DNA from: Argonema galeatum A003/A1
GTDB lineage: Bacteria > Cyanobacteriota > Cyanobacteriia > Cyanobacteriales > Aerosakkonemataceae
Assembly: GCF_023333595.1 (NCBI RefSeq)
Contig: NZ_JAIQZM010000034.1
Coordinates: 1-63,292 of the forward strand
Direction of reading: 5' to 3'
Length of the DNA: 63,292 nt
In this document: piece after piece, positions 15,593-24,345 of the stretch
How positions within the stretch are numbered: position 1 is the first letter of the stretch
Layout: every line of letters starts with the position of its first letter
Program-made: the position numbers and the translations under genes
The notes under the pieces: model-generated
The model's database searches: none
Seen by the model: only the letters and a program-made list of their open reading frames with translations
What the model was told of the DNA's origin: nothing

Positions 15593-16125
15593 GGCCGATC
15601 GCTTCTACGCATCTCTGTAATCTGATCGGCTATATCCAAAATCGCCTCTGGCATTTCTGGGCCTGTCAAAATAATATCCACATGGCTGGGGCGTCTTTTG
15701 ATGACTTCCAGCACTTCGGTTTCTGGGATTAAGCCAAAGGTAATGGCTAAACTCAGTTCATCGAGAACGACTAGAGAATATTTGCCTTCAAATATAGCTT
15801 TTTGCGTGTGCTGCCACAGCTGTTGTAGCGATCGCATTTCTCCATCGTCCAGATGTGGCGTGTCGATACAGCGGGGTAAGTCGCAGCGAACCCAATCTAA
15901 ATACTCTCCTAAGCGCATCGGACGATCGTATCCCTGATTAATTCCCCCTTTAAGGAATTGCACCACTAAAACAGGGGTTCCTTGTCCGGCAATTCTCAGG
16001 GCTTGCGCCATGACGCTGGTAAAAAAGGTGCGGTGAGATGAGGTGAAGACTTGCAGCAGTCCTTCAACTGTGGTGAGTTGGCGACGTTCAGTATTAAGAG
16101 TGGGAGTTTCTAGCTGGGCAACCAT
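15589..16125 (-). CDS. CobO/BtuR-family P-loop protein with degenerate Walker A
   Basis: A 178-residue homologue of cob(I)alamin adenosyltransferase CobO. It keeps VLVVQFLKGG, the Walker B-like LVVLDELSLA (about 118-127), ILTGPEMPEAILDIADQITEM and the overall length. The Walker A region that should read TGNGKGKST is FTSSHRTFFT at residues 27-36, with no glycine-rich loop or lysine. ATP binding by the usual route seems lost, so calling it a corrinoid adenosyltransferase is unsafe. It converges on the deoxypyrimidine genes and is not part of them. Confidence 0.75.
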   Translation of the reverse strand: MVAQLETPTLNTERRQLTTVEGLLQVFTSSHRTFFTSVMAQALRIAGQGTPVLVVQFLKGGINQGYDRPMRLGEYLDWVRCDLPRCIDTPHLDDGEMRSLQQLWQHTQKAIFEGKYSLVVLDELSLAITFGLIPETEVLEVIKRRPSHVDIILTGPEMPEAILDIADQITEMRRSDRP

Positions 16126-16390
16126 ATATCAACCATTGATGGGTAACGAACAATTTGACAGCACGCAAAATGCCGCCTATCCGGTTCGCTTAACAATATC
16201 TAGTGCAATTTTAGATTGGTTTACATAGTAAAACACTATATATATAAGTACGTCAAGAGCCAAAGGAAGTCAAAATCTCTCTGTTTGAGCAGAATTGACG
16301 AGGCGCTCCAGCACGGGAAAGAGCGATCGCAGGTTTGATGGTAAGCTTGAGTCGATTCAAGGATTCCACTTGCTCTTGGAGTAGAATGCT

Positions 16391-16969
16391 GTGAGACTGG
16401 TAATTTTGGGAGGCGCAGGTGCAGGTAAGGGAACTCAGGCACGACGACTATCAACCCATCTGAATGTCCCTTCTATCTCTACTGGGGATATACTGCGGGG
16501 TGCGATCGCATCCGGGAGCGAATTAGGTATCCAAGCGCAGGCTTATGTGGAAAAGGGCGAATTAGTACCCGATCCAGCTATGATTGAGTTTATGCGTCTG
16601 CGGCTGCTGTTATTTGATGTCGCCGACGGTTGGTTACTCGATGGCTATCCGCGCACTGCTTTCCAAGCTGAGGAATTAGATTTTTTGTTAGACGATTTGG
16701 GACAACACCTCGACTGGGCAATTTGGTTGGATGTGTCAGAATCGGTGTTGATGAGTAGATCTGTGGCGCGTAGTCTTCCCGACGATCGACCGGAAATCAT
16801 CAAGCGTCGCATTCAATTATTCCAAGAGCGGACTATTCCCATTCTGGATTATTATGAACATCGCCAACGTCTACTCTCCATCGACGGCAACCAACCTCCA
16901 GAAAAAGTGCAGCAAGACATCTTGCAGAAACTTGAGAGCCGGACTTTTACTCGATCGTCCCCAGGTTGA
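16391..16969 (+). CDS. adk: Adenylate kinase (short form)
   Basis: A 192-residue nucleoside monophosphate kinase: GGAGAGKGTQ P-loop at residues 7-16, STGDILRGAI AMP-binding block, LDGYPRTAFQAEEL and the short LID region typical of non-zinc adenylate kinases. It converts AMP plus ATP to two ADP. The GTG start at 16391 is the only sensible one. Cyanobacteria usually have a separate adk in the ribosomal protein operon, so this may be a second copy. Confidence 0.9.
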   Translation: MRLVILGGAGAGKGTQARRLSTHLNVPSISTGDILRGAIASGSELGIQAQAYVEKGELVPDPAMIEFMRLRLLLFDVADGWLLDGYPRTAFQAEELDFLLDDLGQHLDWAIWLDVSESVLMSRSVARSLPDDRPEIIKRRIQLFQERTIPILDYYEHRQRLLSIDGNQPPEKVQQDILQKLESRTFTRSSPG

Positions 16970-17006
16970 GCGATCGTCGATCATTAGACCTCTCCTTTCA
17001 AAGAAT

Positions 17007-17034
17007 GTAGAGACGTTGCATGCAACGTCTCTAC
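17007..17034. repeat. 28-bp perfect palindrome
   Basis: GTAGAGACGTTGCA followed directly by its exact reverse complement. A sister palindrome with the same GTAGAGACGTT arm sits at 63261-63290. It lies between adk and rph and may act as a terminator, but the recurrence marks it as a dispersed genomic repeat. Confidence 0.85.
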
Positions 17035-17164
17035 TCTACAAGGGTTCAAGGGTTAGCACCTTTAATTTCTGGAGAGGTCTATTAAAAGTATCTGAGAATA
17101 AGGATGTAAAAGCTGAGTATTCGGGCTATGCTGTAACGTGAATTTCGATTTTGAGGCAAAAGCG

Positions 17165-17893
17165 ATGTCCTGGCAGCGTCCTGATGGCAGACAACCCGAT
17201 CGATTGCGACCGATTCGTTTTGAGCGAAATTTTACTCGCTTTGCTGCGGCATCTGTCCTTACCCATTGCGGTGACACCCAAGTTCTCTGTAATGTGAGTA
17301 TCCAAGAGAGCGTGCCGAAATTTCTGGAAGGTACGGGCAAGGGTTGGCTGACTGCTGAGTACCGAATGCTCCCAGGCGCAACTCCTCAACGCCACGAACG
17401 GGAATTTCTGAAATTGTCTGGACGCACTCAGGAAATTCAGCGCTTGATCGGACGCAGTTTAAGAGCCTCTTTAGATTTGCAGGCGCTGGGAGAACGTACC
17501 ATTATTGTCGATGCGGATGTTTTGCAGGCGGATGCGGGTACGCGCACGACTGCTATTACTGGCGGGTTTGTGGCACTCGCCGATGCTATGGAAAAGTTGG
17601 TTGAGCAGGGAAAGTTGGTGCGATCGCCTATCCGTCACCAAGTCGCCGCTATTTCCGTAGGACTCTTGCAGGGTGAGCCTTTTTTAGACCTCAACTATCC
17701 TGAAGATGTCGCCGCTGAGGTAGATTTCAACGTCGTGATGGATGAAAATCTCGGCATTATCGAAATCCAAGGAACCGCTGAGGATGGCACTTTCAGCCGT
17801 TCCCAACTCAACCAACTACTCGATTGTGCCGAAAAAGGTATTCGAGATTTGCTGGAATTACAGCGCGAAACTCTACGCGCTTCCACCATCTAA
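17165..17893 (+). CDS. rph: Ribonuclease PH
   Basis: A 242-residue phosphorolytic 3'-to-5' exoribonuclease that trims tRNA 3' ends. Signatures: RPDGRQPDRLRPI near the N-terminus, GWLTAEYRMLPGAT, the phosphate-binding GRTQEIQRLIGRSLRA and the catalytic acidic block IIVDADVLQADAGTRTTAI. ATG 17165 gives the canonical start; GTG 17138 would add nine residues. Length is normal. Confidence 0.95.
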   Translation: MSWQRPDGRQPDRLRPIRFERNFTRFAAASVLTHCGDTQVLCNVSIQESVPKFLEGTGKGWLTAEYRMLPGATPQRHEREFLKLSGRTQEIQRLIGRSLRASLDLQALGERTIIVDADVLQADAGTRTTAITGGFVALADAMEKLVEQGKLVRSPIRHQVAAISVGLLQGEPFLDLNYPEDVAAEVDFNVVMDENLGIIEIQGTAEDGTFSRSQLNQLLDCAEKGIRDLLELQRETLRASTI

Positions 17894-18088
17894 ATCATCC
17901 CTGTCCGCCAGTCCTTGTGTAGCAAGCATTCCAGACTATGAAAATTTGATAATATAACAATATAGCGATTGAGCTATATGAGCGAACAGATTCGCATTAT
18001 GACATTTACATATTAGCATAAAAATCAATTAATAGCAATAGGCAAAAAGATTAAATTTTTAAACCAAATTTTACTCTTAAAAATCGTC

Positions 18089-18535
18089 TCAATTTCGTTT
18101 AAATAAAGCATACTCTTCGGTCAAGACTTCCTCCCAAGAAAGAGCGGATAATTCGCACAGCTTCCCCATTTCATCTTCAGCATCTTTCACCGCTCTATTA
18201 AAACATTTATCCCAGATAGATTCAATAAAATTACGATTTAAGCTGGGGACTTCTTCTTGAATATCTGCAATTTCTTGACGTGCAGAACGAATGGTAATAA
18301 TCCAACTGGAACTCCGAAGTTCAGGTTGACATTTCCACTTAATAACATGAGCCATCAATCTAGTTAACTGGCTTGTCAGCGCCAATTTTTTAGATTTCCC
18401 CATTGATTCAATTAGTTCGTACAGGCCAACGCTTGCTTCCATCCACTTTTCCTCTTGTAAGAGTTGCTGAATTGCTTGTGCAGTTTGATATTCAGAACCG
18501 GCTGCTAACCATTCCCAATCTTGTTTAGTTGGCAT
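18089..18535 (-). CDS. DUF29 family protein (tandem copy A)
   Basis: A 148-residue DUF29 protein: W-rich N-terminus (KQDWEWLAAGSE), ELIESMGKSKKLAL helix and the basic MAHVIKWKCQPE block. DUF29 is common and multicopy in cyanobacteria and has no assigned function. The first half is nearly identical to the adjacent copy at 18525-18983, whose end it overlaps by 11 bases, so the pair arose by recent tandem duplication. It ends in an acidic then basic tail (EEYALFKRN). Confidence 0.85.
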   Translation of the reverse strand: MPTKQDWEWLAAGSEYQTAQAIQQLLQEEKWMEASVGLYELIESMGKSKKLALTSQLTRLMAHVIKWKCQPELRSSSWIITIRSARQEIADIQEEVPSLNRNFIESIWDKCFNRAVKDAEDEMGKLCELSALSWEEVLTEEYALFKRN

Positions 18536-18983
18536 GATTTTTTCCTTCGATCAATATGTACTCTTCCTCAAACACTTCTGACCAAGAAAGCGAAGTTAAT
18601 TCGCACAGCTTACCCATTTCAATTTCAGCTTCTTTCACAGCGGCATTAAAACATTTATCCCAGACAGATTCAATAAAATTTCGGTTCAAACTGGGAATTT
18701 CCTCCTGAATATCTTCAATTTCTCGACGAGCCGAAAGAATAGTTATAGCCCCGCTAGAACCCAGGCGTTCCGGCTGGCATTTCCACTTGATAACATGAGC
18801 CATCAGTCTAATTAGCTGGCTTTTCAGCGCCAATTTTTTCGATTTTCCCATTGATTCAATTAGTTCGTACAGGCCAACGCTTGCTTCCATCCACTTTTCC
18901 TCCTGCAAGAGTTGCTGGATTGCTTGTGCAGTTTGATATTCAGAACCGGCTGCTAACCATTCCCAATCTTGTTTAGTTGGCAT
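18525..18983 (-). CDS. DUF29 family protein (tandem copy B)
   Basis: A 152-residue paralogue of the copy downstream of it on the minus strand. The first 53 residues are identical apart from no visible change, and divergence increases toward the C-terminus (WSEVFEEEYILIEGKNHAN). It is the first gene of the two-gene minus-strand unit, preceded by a strong 24-bp hairpin at 19015-19072. Function is unknown. Confidence 0.85.
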   Translation of the reverse strand: MPTKQDWEWLAAGSEYQTAQAIQQLLQEEKWMEASVGLYELIESMGKSKKLALKSQLIRLMAHVIKWKCQPERLGSSGAITILSARREIEDIQEEIPSLNRNFIESVWDKCFNAAVKEAEIEMGKLCELTSLSWSEVFEEEYILIEGKNHAN

Positions 18984-19014
18984 AATTTTTTCCTTTTACT
19001 TGCTTTCTGGGTAT

Positions 19015-19072
19015 GTTGTTGCGATACCGCGCTCTTATCCCAGTTGTAATAAGAGCGCGGCATCGCAACAAC
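19015..19072. repeat. Inverted repeat with 24-bp arms (GTTGTTGCG... type)
   Basis: Arms 19015-19038 and 19049-19072 match with one mismatch around a 10-base loop. The outer GTTGTTGCG...CGCAACAAC is shared with the larger palindrome at 31038-31090. It lies between two minus-strand genes and could terminate the LTXXQ transcript from 19629. Confidence 0.85.
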
Positions 19073-19116
19073 GTACCTAATACCAACCTCAACTATATAA
19101 CTAGCAACTTGCGTTA

Positions 19117-19629
19117 TTATTGAGCCTGACGGCGATTTGGACGATTTTGACGCATCTGTTGCATTTGTTGGCGCTGCTCTGGAGTCAAAACAGCTTCCAT
19201 TCGTTGCTTAGATTCCTCCCTGACTCGTTGCATTTGTGCTTTTTGTTCGGGAGTGAGATTCAGCGAAGACCACATTTCACCGCGTTGGCCGCGTTGACCG
19301 CGTTGACCTGGTTGACCTGGTTGACCTGGTTGACCGGCTTGACCTCCTTGCTGCCGACGCGCTCTCATCTGTTCCCTGGCGGCGTTCAATTGATTTTTCT
19401 GCTCTTGTGTTAAGATACCTTCGATCTGAGTGCGAGTAGATTCGCGAATTTGTCCCATTTGTGTTTTTTGATCGGAAGTGAGATTCAGAGAAGCCATTCC
19501 TCCCTGAGCTAGAACCATTGGCTGACCTGAAGAAGTAGGAACTGGGGTAGCCTGAGTTGAAGCGACCAAACCCGTGGAGATCGCAAGTGCGGCGGTAGTC
19601 CCTATCAGCGCAAATAATTTCGATTGCAT
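19117..19629 (-). CDS. Exported LTXXQ-motif (Spy/CpxP-like) protein with Gly-Gln-Pro repeat
   Basis: A 170-residue protein beginning with a signal peptide (basic start, hydrophobic stretch, then VASTQA). It has two LTXXQ-type repeats, LNLTSDQK and LNLTPEQK, each followed by a long Gln/Arg-rich helix, as in the periplasmic Spy/CpxP chaperone family. The two halves are joined by a collagen-like GQPGQPGQRGQRGQR linker. It probably acts in the periplasm, perhaps in envelope stress. The ATG at 19629 is preferred to a TTG at 19635. Confidence 0.75.
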   Translation of the reverse strand: MQSKLFALIGTTAALAISTGLVASTQATPVPTSSGQPMVLAQGGMASLNLTSDQKTQMGQIRESTRTQIEGILTQEQKNQLNAAREQMRARRQQGGQAGQPGQPGQPGQRGQRGQRGEMWSSLNLTPEQKAQMQRVREESKQRMEAVLTPEQRQQMQQMRQNRPNRRQAQ

Positions 19630-20074
19630 GAGCAAAACCTAAATGGTTAATAACTGTCCCTTTAGACTGGGGGAGTTGGGAGAAAGTTCAACCTGAATTT
19701 TGGATTAGGTAGGAAACAACTTAGTTGATTAGGACTGATGGAGAGTAGGACAAATATCTCAGTATAGCCTTGACTTTAGACTTAAAATATGCAATATCTT
19801 TGGCGGGAGGGGAGTATAGCAACCGCCAAGGCGGTTAAGCCATAAATCTGGGGAGGGGGCGAAGCATTCGGGCATATAATTTATTGGTTAAAACCGAAGA
19901 TTTACTACCCGAATGCTTCGCCCCTACTGCCCTAATCGCCTTGGCGGTTGCTATAACTCAAAACTCAAAACTTTCTCTAGCCCCTAGCTATAAAATGTAG
20001 CTCACCTTTAATGTATAAGTTCAGTTGAAAACGCCGTAACTCTGTTGAAGCAAGCAAAAAGCAGGAGAAATAGT
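19630..20074. other. Intergenic region holding a nested palindromic element
   Basis: No gene is seen in about 440 bases. Positions 19815-19955 are a nested element: outer arms 19815-19833 and 19937-19955 (TATAGCAACCGCCAAGGCG and complement) enclose perfect 17-bp inner arms at 19856-19872 and 19908-19924 (GGGGCGAAGCATTCGGG). The outer arm recurs at 44883-44905. The last 60 bases before 20075 should hold the chemoreceptor promoter; GCAGGAGAAA at 20061-20070 is its ribosome-binding site. Confidence 0.75.
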
Positions 20075-21514
20075 ATGTTTTGGAACATGAAGTTACAAAC
20101 GAGACTGATGAGTGCCTTTATAATGATGGGCTTGATTGTGTTAGTAGTTGCCTGGGTGGGGTATGACTCCACTTCCCGGTTGAGCGCACACATCGATAAT
20201 ATAGGTCAAAATAACCTACCGAGTATTGAGGGGTTATGGAAAATCAACGAAGGACAAACGCAAATTGAGTCCTCAGAGCGAGCGCTCCTTAATCTTAAGG
20301 CAACCCAAGCAGATAGGCAAGCTGAATTAACCAGAATGGATCGAGCTTGGGAACAGATCAACGATGGCTTTAAGCAATACGAACCGATTCCACGCACTTC
20401 AGAGGAAGAAAAATTATACAAACAAGTGATTCAGGATTGGGATAAATGGAAGCAGAGTCATGAAGAATTTTTACAGATTAATCAAGAATTCGAGAAGCTG
20501 GGAATTTTGAATCCTTTTGAAAGACAGCTACAGTTAATCAGTCAGGGTAAGAGTAATTCGCCAGAAATGACAGCAGCTAAAGCTGCTATGGACGTTTTTA
20601 ACAAACTTAGTCAGAAAGGAAGAGCTAATCGTGTTCCGTCTGCGATGGTATCAGCATCATTAGTAAAAAACTCGGAGAACAACCGAGAGCAGTCAAATAA
20701 TAGTAATAAGGAAGCGAATCTGGATATCAGCCAGACTAAATTTTGGGTGCTTGTGGGGATGACAATTGGCCCGCTCACAGCTATTATTTTGGGTTTCTTC
20801 TTAAGCAAGCAGATCCTCCAATCGATCAGCCGTGTCGTTAATATAATTTCTACATCTGGGATCGAAATTACCAGCACAGTTGAGGAGCAGGAACGCATTG
20901 CCAACCAACAGGCAAGTTCGGTAAATCAAACCACCACTACAATGACTGAGTTGGGAGCTTCTTCTAGGCAAGCCGTAGAACAAGCGGAAGCGTCCACCCT
21001 AGCAGCGCGTCGTGTCGCTCACCAAGTAGCCCGCTTGAGCGAACAAACCTACCAAATTGGTACAATTACCAACATTGTCAGCCAATTGGCAAGTCAGACA
21101 AATATGCTGGCATTAAACGCAACCATTGAGGCGGTGCGTGCTGGAGAATATGGTAAAGGCTTTACAGTAGTAGCTGGTGAAATTCGCAAATTGGCGGACG
21201 AGAGTAAAAGCTCGGCAGAGAAAATTAATAGCCTTTTAGTCACTATTCAAAGCATCACTGATGCTAACTCGATCGCAGAAAAGGAAGGGGGGTTTGAAAG
21301 TATTGTCGCTGCTGTCAACAGTATTGTCATAAGTTCACAACAAATTTCGCTCACGTCTAAACAGCAAGCGATCGCGATCGAACAAGTCGTCTTTGCCATG
21401 AACACCGTCAACTCCGGTGCCCAACAAACTGCCAGTGGCATTACTCAAACCAAAGTTGGCATCCAAAGACTCAATGAAGCGGCCCAAGCTCTGAAGGCAA
21501 TGGGTGTCAGCTAG
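20075..21514 (+). CDS. Methyl-accepting chemotaxis protein (4HB-type sensor)
   Basis: A 479-residue chemoreceptor. TM1 lies near residues 12-32, followed by a helical 4HB-like periplasmic domain with a low-complexity Asn/Ser stretch, then TM2 near 228-250. The signalling domain carries the conserved tip SQLASQTNMLALNATIEAVRAGEYGKGF. A clear HAMP domain is not evident between TM2 and the signalling helices. ATG 20075 has a good upstream ribosome-binding site; TTG 20045 is less likely. Its last 156 bases are almost identical to the end of the broken receptor at 24346-24888. No CheR-binding pentapeptide is present. Confidence 0.9.
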   Translation: MFWNMKLQTRLMSAFIMMGLIVLVVAWVGYDSTSRLSAHIDNIGQNNLPSIEGLWKINEGQTQIESSERALLNLKATQADRQAELTRMDRAWEQINDGFKQYEPIPRTSEEEKLYKQVIQDWDKWKQSHEEFLQINQEFEKLGILNPFERQLQLISQGKSNSPEMTAAKAAMDVFNKLSQKGRANRVPSAMVSASLVKNSENNREQSNNSNKEANLDISQTKFWVLVGMTIGPLTAIILGFFLSKQILQSISRVVNIISTSGIEITSTVEEQERIANQQASSVNQTTTTMTELGASSRQAVEQAEASTLAARRVAHQVARLSEQTYQIGTITNIVSQLASQTNMLALNATIEAVRAGEYGKGFTVVAGEIRKLADESKSSAEKINSLLVTIQSITDANSIAEKEGGFESIVAAVNSIVISSQQISLTSKQQAIAIEQVVFAMNTVNSGAQQTASGITQTKVGIQRLNEAAQALKAMGVS

Positions 21515-21609
21515 AGGGACAATTTCAGATTTCAGATTTCAGATCGATCCAATTTTTTGATTCCGCTCAGAAATGCACGCAAAAATTAAGCTTCTTCAGG
21601 AAAATCTCC

Positions 21610-22314
21610 ATGAATTTAAATTTTTTCAAAAAACTCCAGAATAAAATTCTGGTTATGCTAATTTTAAGTACAATTATTCCAGTCTCAATTATTGGCTGGT
21701 ATGGCACGTATAATTCAACTCAGGCATTGACTAATTCAGCCTTGAATCAGATTAATTATGTATTAACTTACAATGCTGAAAAAATTCAAGATTTTTTAGA
21801 TAGTATCGACAAAGATGTTTTGTTTCTTAGCAAAGTGCCACCAGTTCAAAAAATTGCGATCGCTAGAGAAAATGAAATTGACAACAAAGACAATCTCGAT
21901 TACCAAAATTGGACTAATCAGCTAAACGCCATATTCCTGGAGATGGCTAAGGTTAAACCCTATTATATGCAGTTACGTTATTTGGATGAAAACGGTAACG
22001 AAATGGTGCGTGTAGATTCAGATGGAGTCCAGGGTAAAGTGATTCCTACCACCGAACTACAAAACAAAGCTCAGACTGAATATTTTATCAAGACGATGCA
22101 GTTAAAAACAGGAGAAGTCTATGTTTCTCCTGTCAACCTCAATCGGGAGAAAGGTAAAATTGAGGTTCCCTACAAGCCAGTTATTCGCTACAGCACTCCC
22201 ATTTATGGGACAGACGGAAAACAAAGGGGCATTGTTGTTGCTAATGTTTTTGCGAAAGCGTTTATTGACTCCATCAAAAATATTAAGCCTTTTGAGGGTA
22301 GCAAGGCATTTTTA
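21610..22314 (+). pseudogene. Chemoreceptor 5' fragment (dCache sensor domain), interrupted by IS
   Basis: The first 235 codons of a chemoreceptor: TM1 near residues 14-34 and a dCache-type ligand domain (YYMQLRYLDENGNEMVRVD, IRYSTPIYG, GIVVANVFAKAFIDSI). Homology stops inside the sensor domain at GSKAFL, exactly where the IS right end TTGAAG begins at 22315. The frame then runs on into IS DNA to a stop at 22413, giving a non-native tail. The rest of the sensor, TM2, HAMP and the first part of the signalling domain are missing; the 3' part resumes at about 24346. Confidence 0.85.
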
Positions 22315-22480
22315 TTGAAGAACCCCACGCATAGAATGCGGGGGATTCTGACCCTCATCGCTGAGAGTCCACGCTCTCCAAAAATCCCGCACTTCGACAG
22401 GCTCAGTGTTTGATTTCTAGAGGCTTCCCAGGCTCAACATACTGCTGTTGATGCTCTTGCTCACAATTCATATTGGGCAA
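22315..22480 (-). ncRNA. Predicted omega RNA (reRNA) at the TnpB 3' end
   Basis: TnpB proteins use an RNA made from the end of their own gene plus the transposon right end. Here the region after the tnpB stop (22403) runs into the terminal hairpin and ends at TTGAAG on the plus strand (22315). The guide would then be the flanking chemoreceptor sequence immediately below 22315. The 5' limit is a guess. Confidence 0.45.
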
Positions 22481-23806
22481 ATCCTTGGGCGTTAATTCCG
22501 GGATGACCTCCCGTACTTGTAACTTAATTCCTAATTCAGCAAGTCCGCGTTGCCTAATAACTACAGCCGCATCTACATCGGCATCTGCTATATGACCACA
22601 TGACTCACAAACAAATTTTTCTTTGTCTCTATTTGTGGGGCTGATATAACCACAGACCGAACATTCTTGAGATGAATATCTAGGATTGGTTTCGTGAAAT
22701 AGATTGCCTAGCTTTGCAGCTATTACTTTAACTTTCTCTTTCAATGAAGCCCAAGACGCATCCCAAATAGCTCTATTTAAGCCCGTTTTTGCTGATTGTC
22801 CATTTTCTACATACTTGCCTGTTTCTTCATCAATTTTAGGTGAACATCTTTTCATCATCCCTTTAACGTTTAAGTCTTCAAAGATCATACAACACTTAGT
22901 CTTTGAGTTTAATTTATGGGCTAATTTCCATTGAAAATCCTGCCGCTGATTAGCAACTTTATTTTCAATCAGTGCTAGATATTTATAAGCCTTACGCCGA
23001 TTTTTAGAGCCTTTTATTTTTCGACTAGCTGCACGGCTTCTGATATTTCGTCGTCGTTCTTGTTGGGTATAAAATTTAGGATTATTGACAATTTCCCCCG
23101 TACTAATGGAGAGAATTTTATTAATACCTAAATCTATACCAATCGCTGATGTAATTTCAGATGGCAATGGCATATTCGGTACTGACTCATCTTCTAATCG
23201 TACTGAAATATACCATCCATCCGACTTAAGTTTCACTGTAACAGTTCTGATTTTAAACCCGTATGGGAATAATCGAGATTGATAAAAACGCATCCAACCA
23301 ATTCCCGGTAATCTCACTTTATTTCCTGTGAATCTGACATCACCTGGGGGATAACTAAATGAATGATATTGTCCTCTACGCTTAGGTTTAGGAAATTTTC
23401 CCAACCCTTGAAAAAATCTTTTAAATGCGTCATCAACCCGCCTTAACATTTGTTGCAAGACATGGTGTTGAATGCGTTTATACCAAGTCCGCTCACATTT
23501 TAGATTAGGTAAATCTGCATCTTGTTGGGCTAAAGCATTCCGCTTTTTGCTCACTCCTTTTTTATCTGTTGCCCAAGGATTCCCATAAAGAGCATTTTTA
23601 GAAACTGAACAAGTGAGTGGAGTACATTCAGCGCCAGTATAAATATCACAGTAATCACCCATGACGGGAAATACAGCTTGTCTATAAGCTTGTTCTCTTT
23701 CTCGCACCCTAAAATTGTATTGCAACCGCAACATTTCCACGTGCTGTTCCATCTCTTTTTCTTGAGACAAAGAAGGGTCGAGTCGGTAGTTATAAGCTAA
23801 AAGCAT
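22403..23806 (-). CDS. tnpB: RNA-guided endonuclease TnpB
   Basis: A 467-residue TnpB. The RuvC acidic residues are in place: Asp in IGIDLGI, Glu in MIFEDLNVKG and Asp in ADADVDAAVV. The zinc ribbon CSVCGY...CESCG is complete. The third motif reads DVDAA rather than the common DVNAA. The protein appears full length and potentially active as a guided nuclease that keeps the element in place after excision. Its ATG overlaps the tnpA stop by one base (TAATG). Confidence 0.92.
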   Translation of the reverse strand: MLLAYNYRLDPSLSQEKEMEQHVEMLRLQYNFRVREREQAYRQAVFPVMGDYCDIYTGAECTPLTCSVSKNALYGNPWATDKKGVSKKRNALAQQDADLPNLKCERTWYKRIQHHVLQQMLRRVDDAFKRFFQGLGKFPKPKRRGQYHSFSYPPGDVRFTGNKVRLPGIGWMRFYQSRLFPYGFKIRTVTVKLKSDGWYISVRLEDESVPNMPLPSEITSAIGIDLGINKILSISTGEIVNNPKFYTQQERRRNIRSRAASRKIKGSKNRRKAYKYLALIENKVANQRQDFQWKLAHKLNSKTKCCMIFEDLNVKGMMKRCSPKIDEETGKYVENGQSAKTGLNRAIWDASWASLKEKVKVIAAKLGNLFHETNPRYSSQECSVCGYISPTNRDKEKFVCESCGHIADADVDAAVVIRQRGLAELGIKLQVREVIPELTPKDLPNMNCEQEHQQQYVEPGKPLEIKH

Positions 23807-24117
23807 TAAATATTTTTTTGGTTTTGAATATATTGTTTAATAATTTCCAATGGTGCGCCGCCTACCGTAGCACAGAAATAGCTGTTAGTCCACAATGTCG
23901 GAAGTCTACTTTTTAGCCAAGAAAATTCTTGCCTCAGCAGTCGTGATGAGCGACCTTTCATATATCTTAAAAGTTTGGCGATTCCGAATTGTGGATCTAT
24001 CTCTACCAAAACATGAACATGATCTGGCATAATTTCCATTTCCCGAATATTCGCCCCAAATTCCGATGCTACCGACTGTAATATTTGTTTAAGTCGAATA
24101 TCTACTCCGTTAATCAA
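23806..24117 (-). CDS. tnpA: IS200-type transposase TnpA (Y1 HUH), start codon unclear
   Basis: The HUH motif (PDHVHVLVEI) and the catalytic tyrosine (IIKQYIQNQK) are intact. The given start is TTG at 24117, but the same frame extends upstream through NVVYSCCYHVVWCPKYRRKVL, which is the conserved first strand of the family. That extension runs to a stop about 110 bases further up and holds no ATG, GTG or TTG at the expected place. Either a rare start codon is used or the start has been lost by mutation, leaving the element immobile in cis. Confidence 0.75.
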   Translation of the reverse strand: MINGVDIRLKQILQSVASEFGANIREMEIMPDHVHVLVEIDPQFGIAKLLRYMKGRSSRLLRQEFSWLKSRLPTLWTNSYFCATVGGAPLEIIKQYIQNQKNI

Positions 24118-24345
24118 AACTTTGCGCCGATACTTAGGACACCAAACGACATGGTAGCAGCAAGAATAGACGACATTGTGATTTGACTTGAATTTTTTAT
24201 CCAGATCATTTAATATACAGCACTTAGCTATATATTGTTATTAAGTTTTATTGCGATTGTTTGGTATGAAGAATATTTGACTGTGGCTAAAGCCACAAGC
24301 GCCCTTACCCCGTACTTAAAAGATAGGGGCTTGCGGGCGCGTTTT

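Larger units (their letters stand above)
22315..24345 (-). mobile_element. IS200/IS605-family insertion sequence (tnpA + tnpB)
   Basis: A transposon of about 2.03 kb read on the minus strand. It contains a Y1 HUH transposase gene and a TnpB gene joined by TAATG. The right end, at 22315, is TTGAAGAACCCC with a hairpin (CCCC-CGCAT/ATGCG-GGGG, about 22323-22343). The left end contains hairpins TGTGGCTAAAGCCACA (about 24280-24295) and a longer GCGCCC...GGGCGC stem to about 24342. The left boundary is approximate. It sits inside a chemoreceptor gene. Elements of this family move as single strands and do not duplicate their target. Confidence 0.85.

Noticed and set aside
15113..16125. cobO-like gene as a sixth member of the deoxypyrimidine module
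   Set aside because: It is on the opposite strand and merely converges with a four-base overlap of stops; no shared pathway is evident.
22315..22413. C-terminal tail of the chemoreceptor fragment beyond codon 235
   Set aside because: It is translation of IS right-end DNA, not receptor sequence.
24235..24345. First part of the open frame leading into the receptor 3' fragment
   Set aside because: It reads through the IS left-end hairpins and has no similarity to chemoreceptors.
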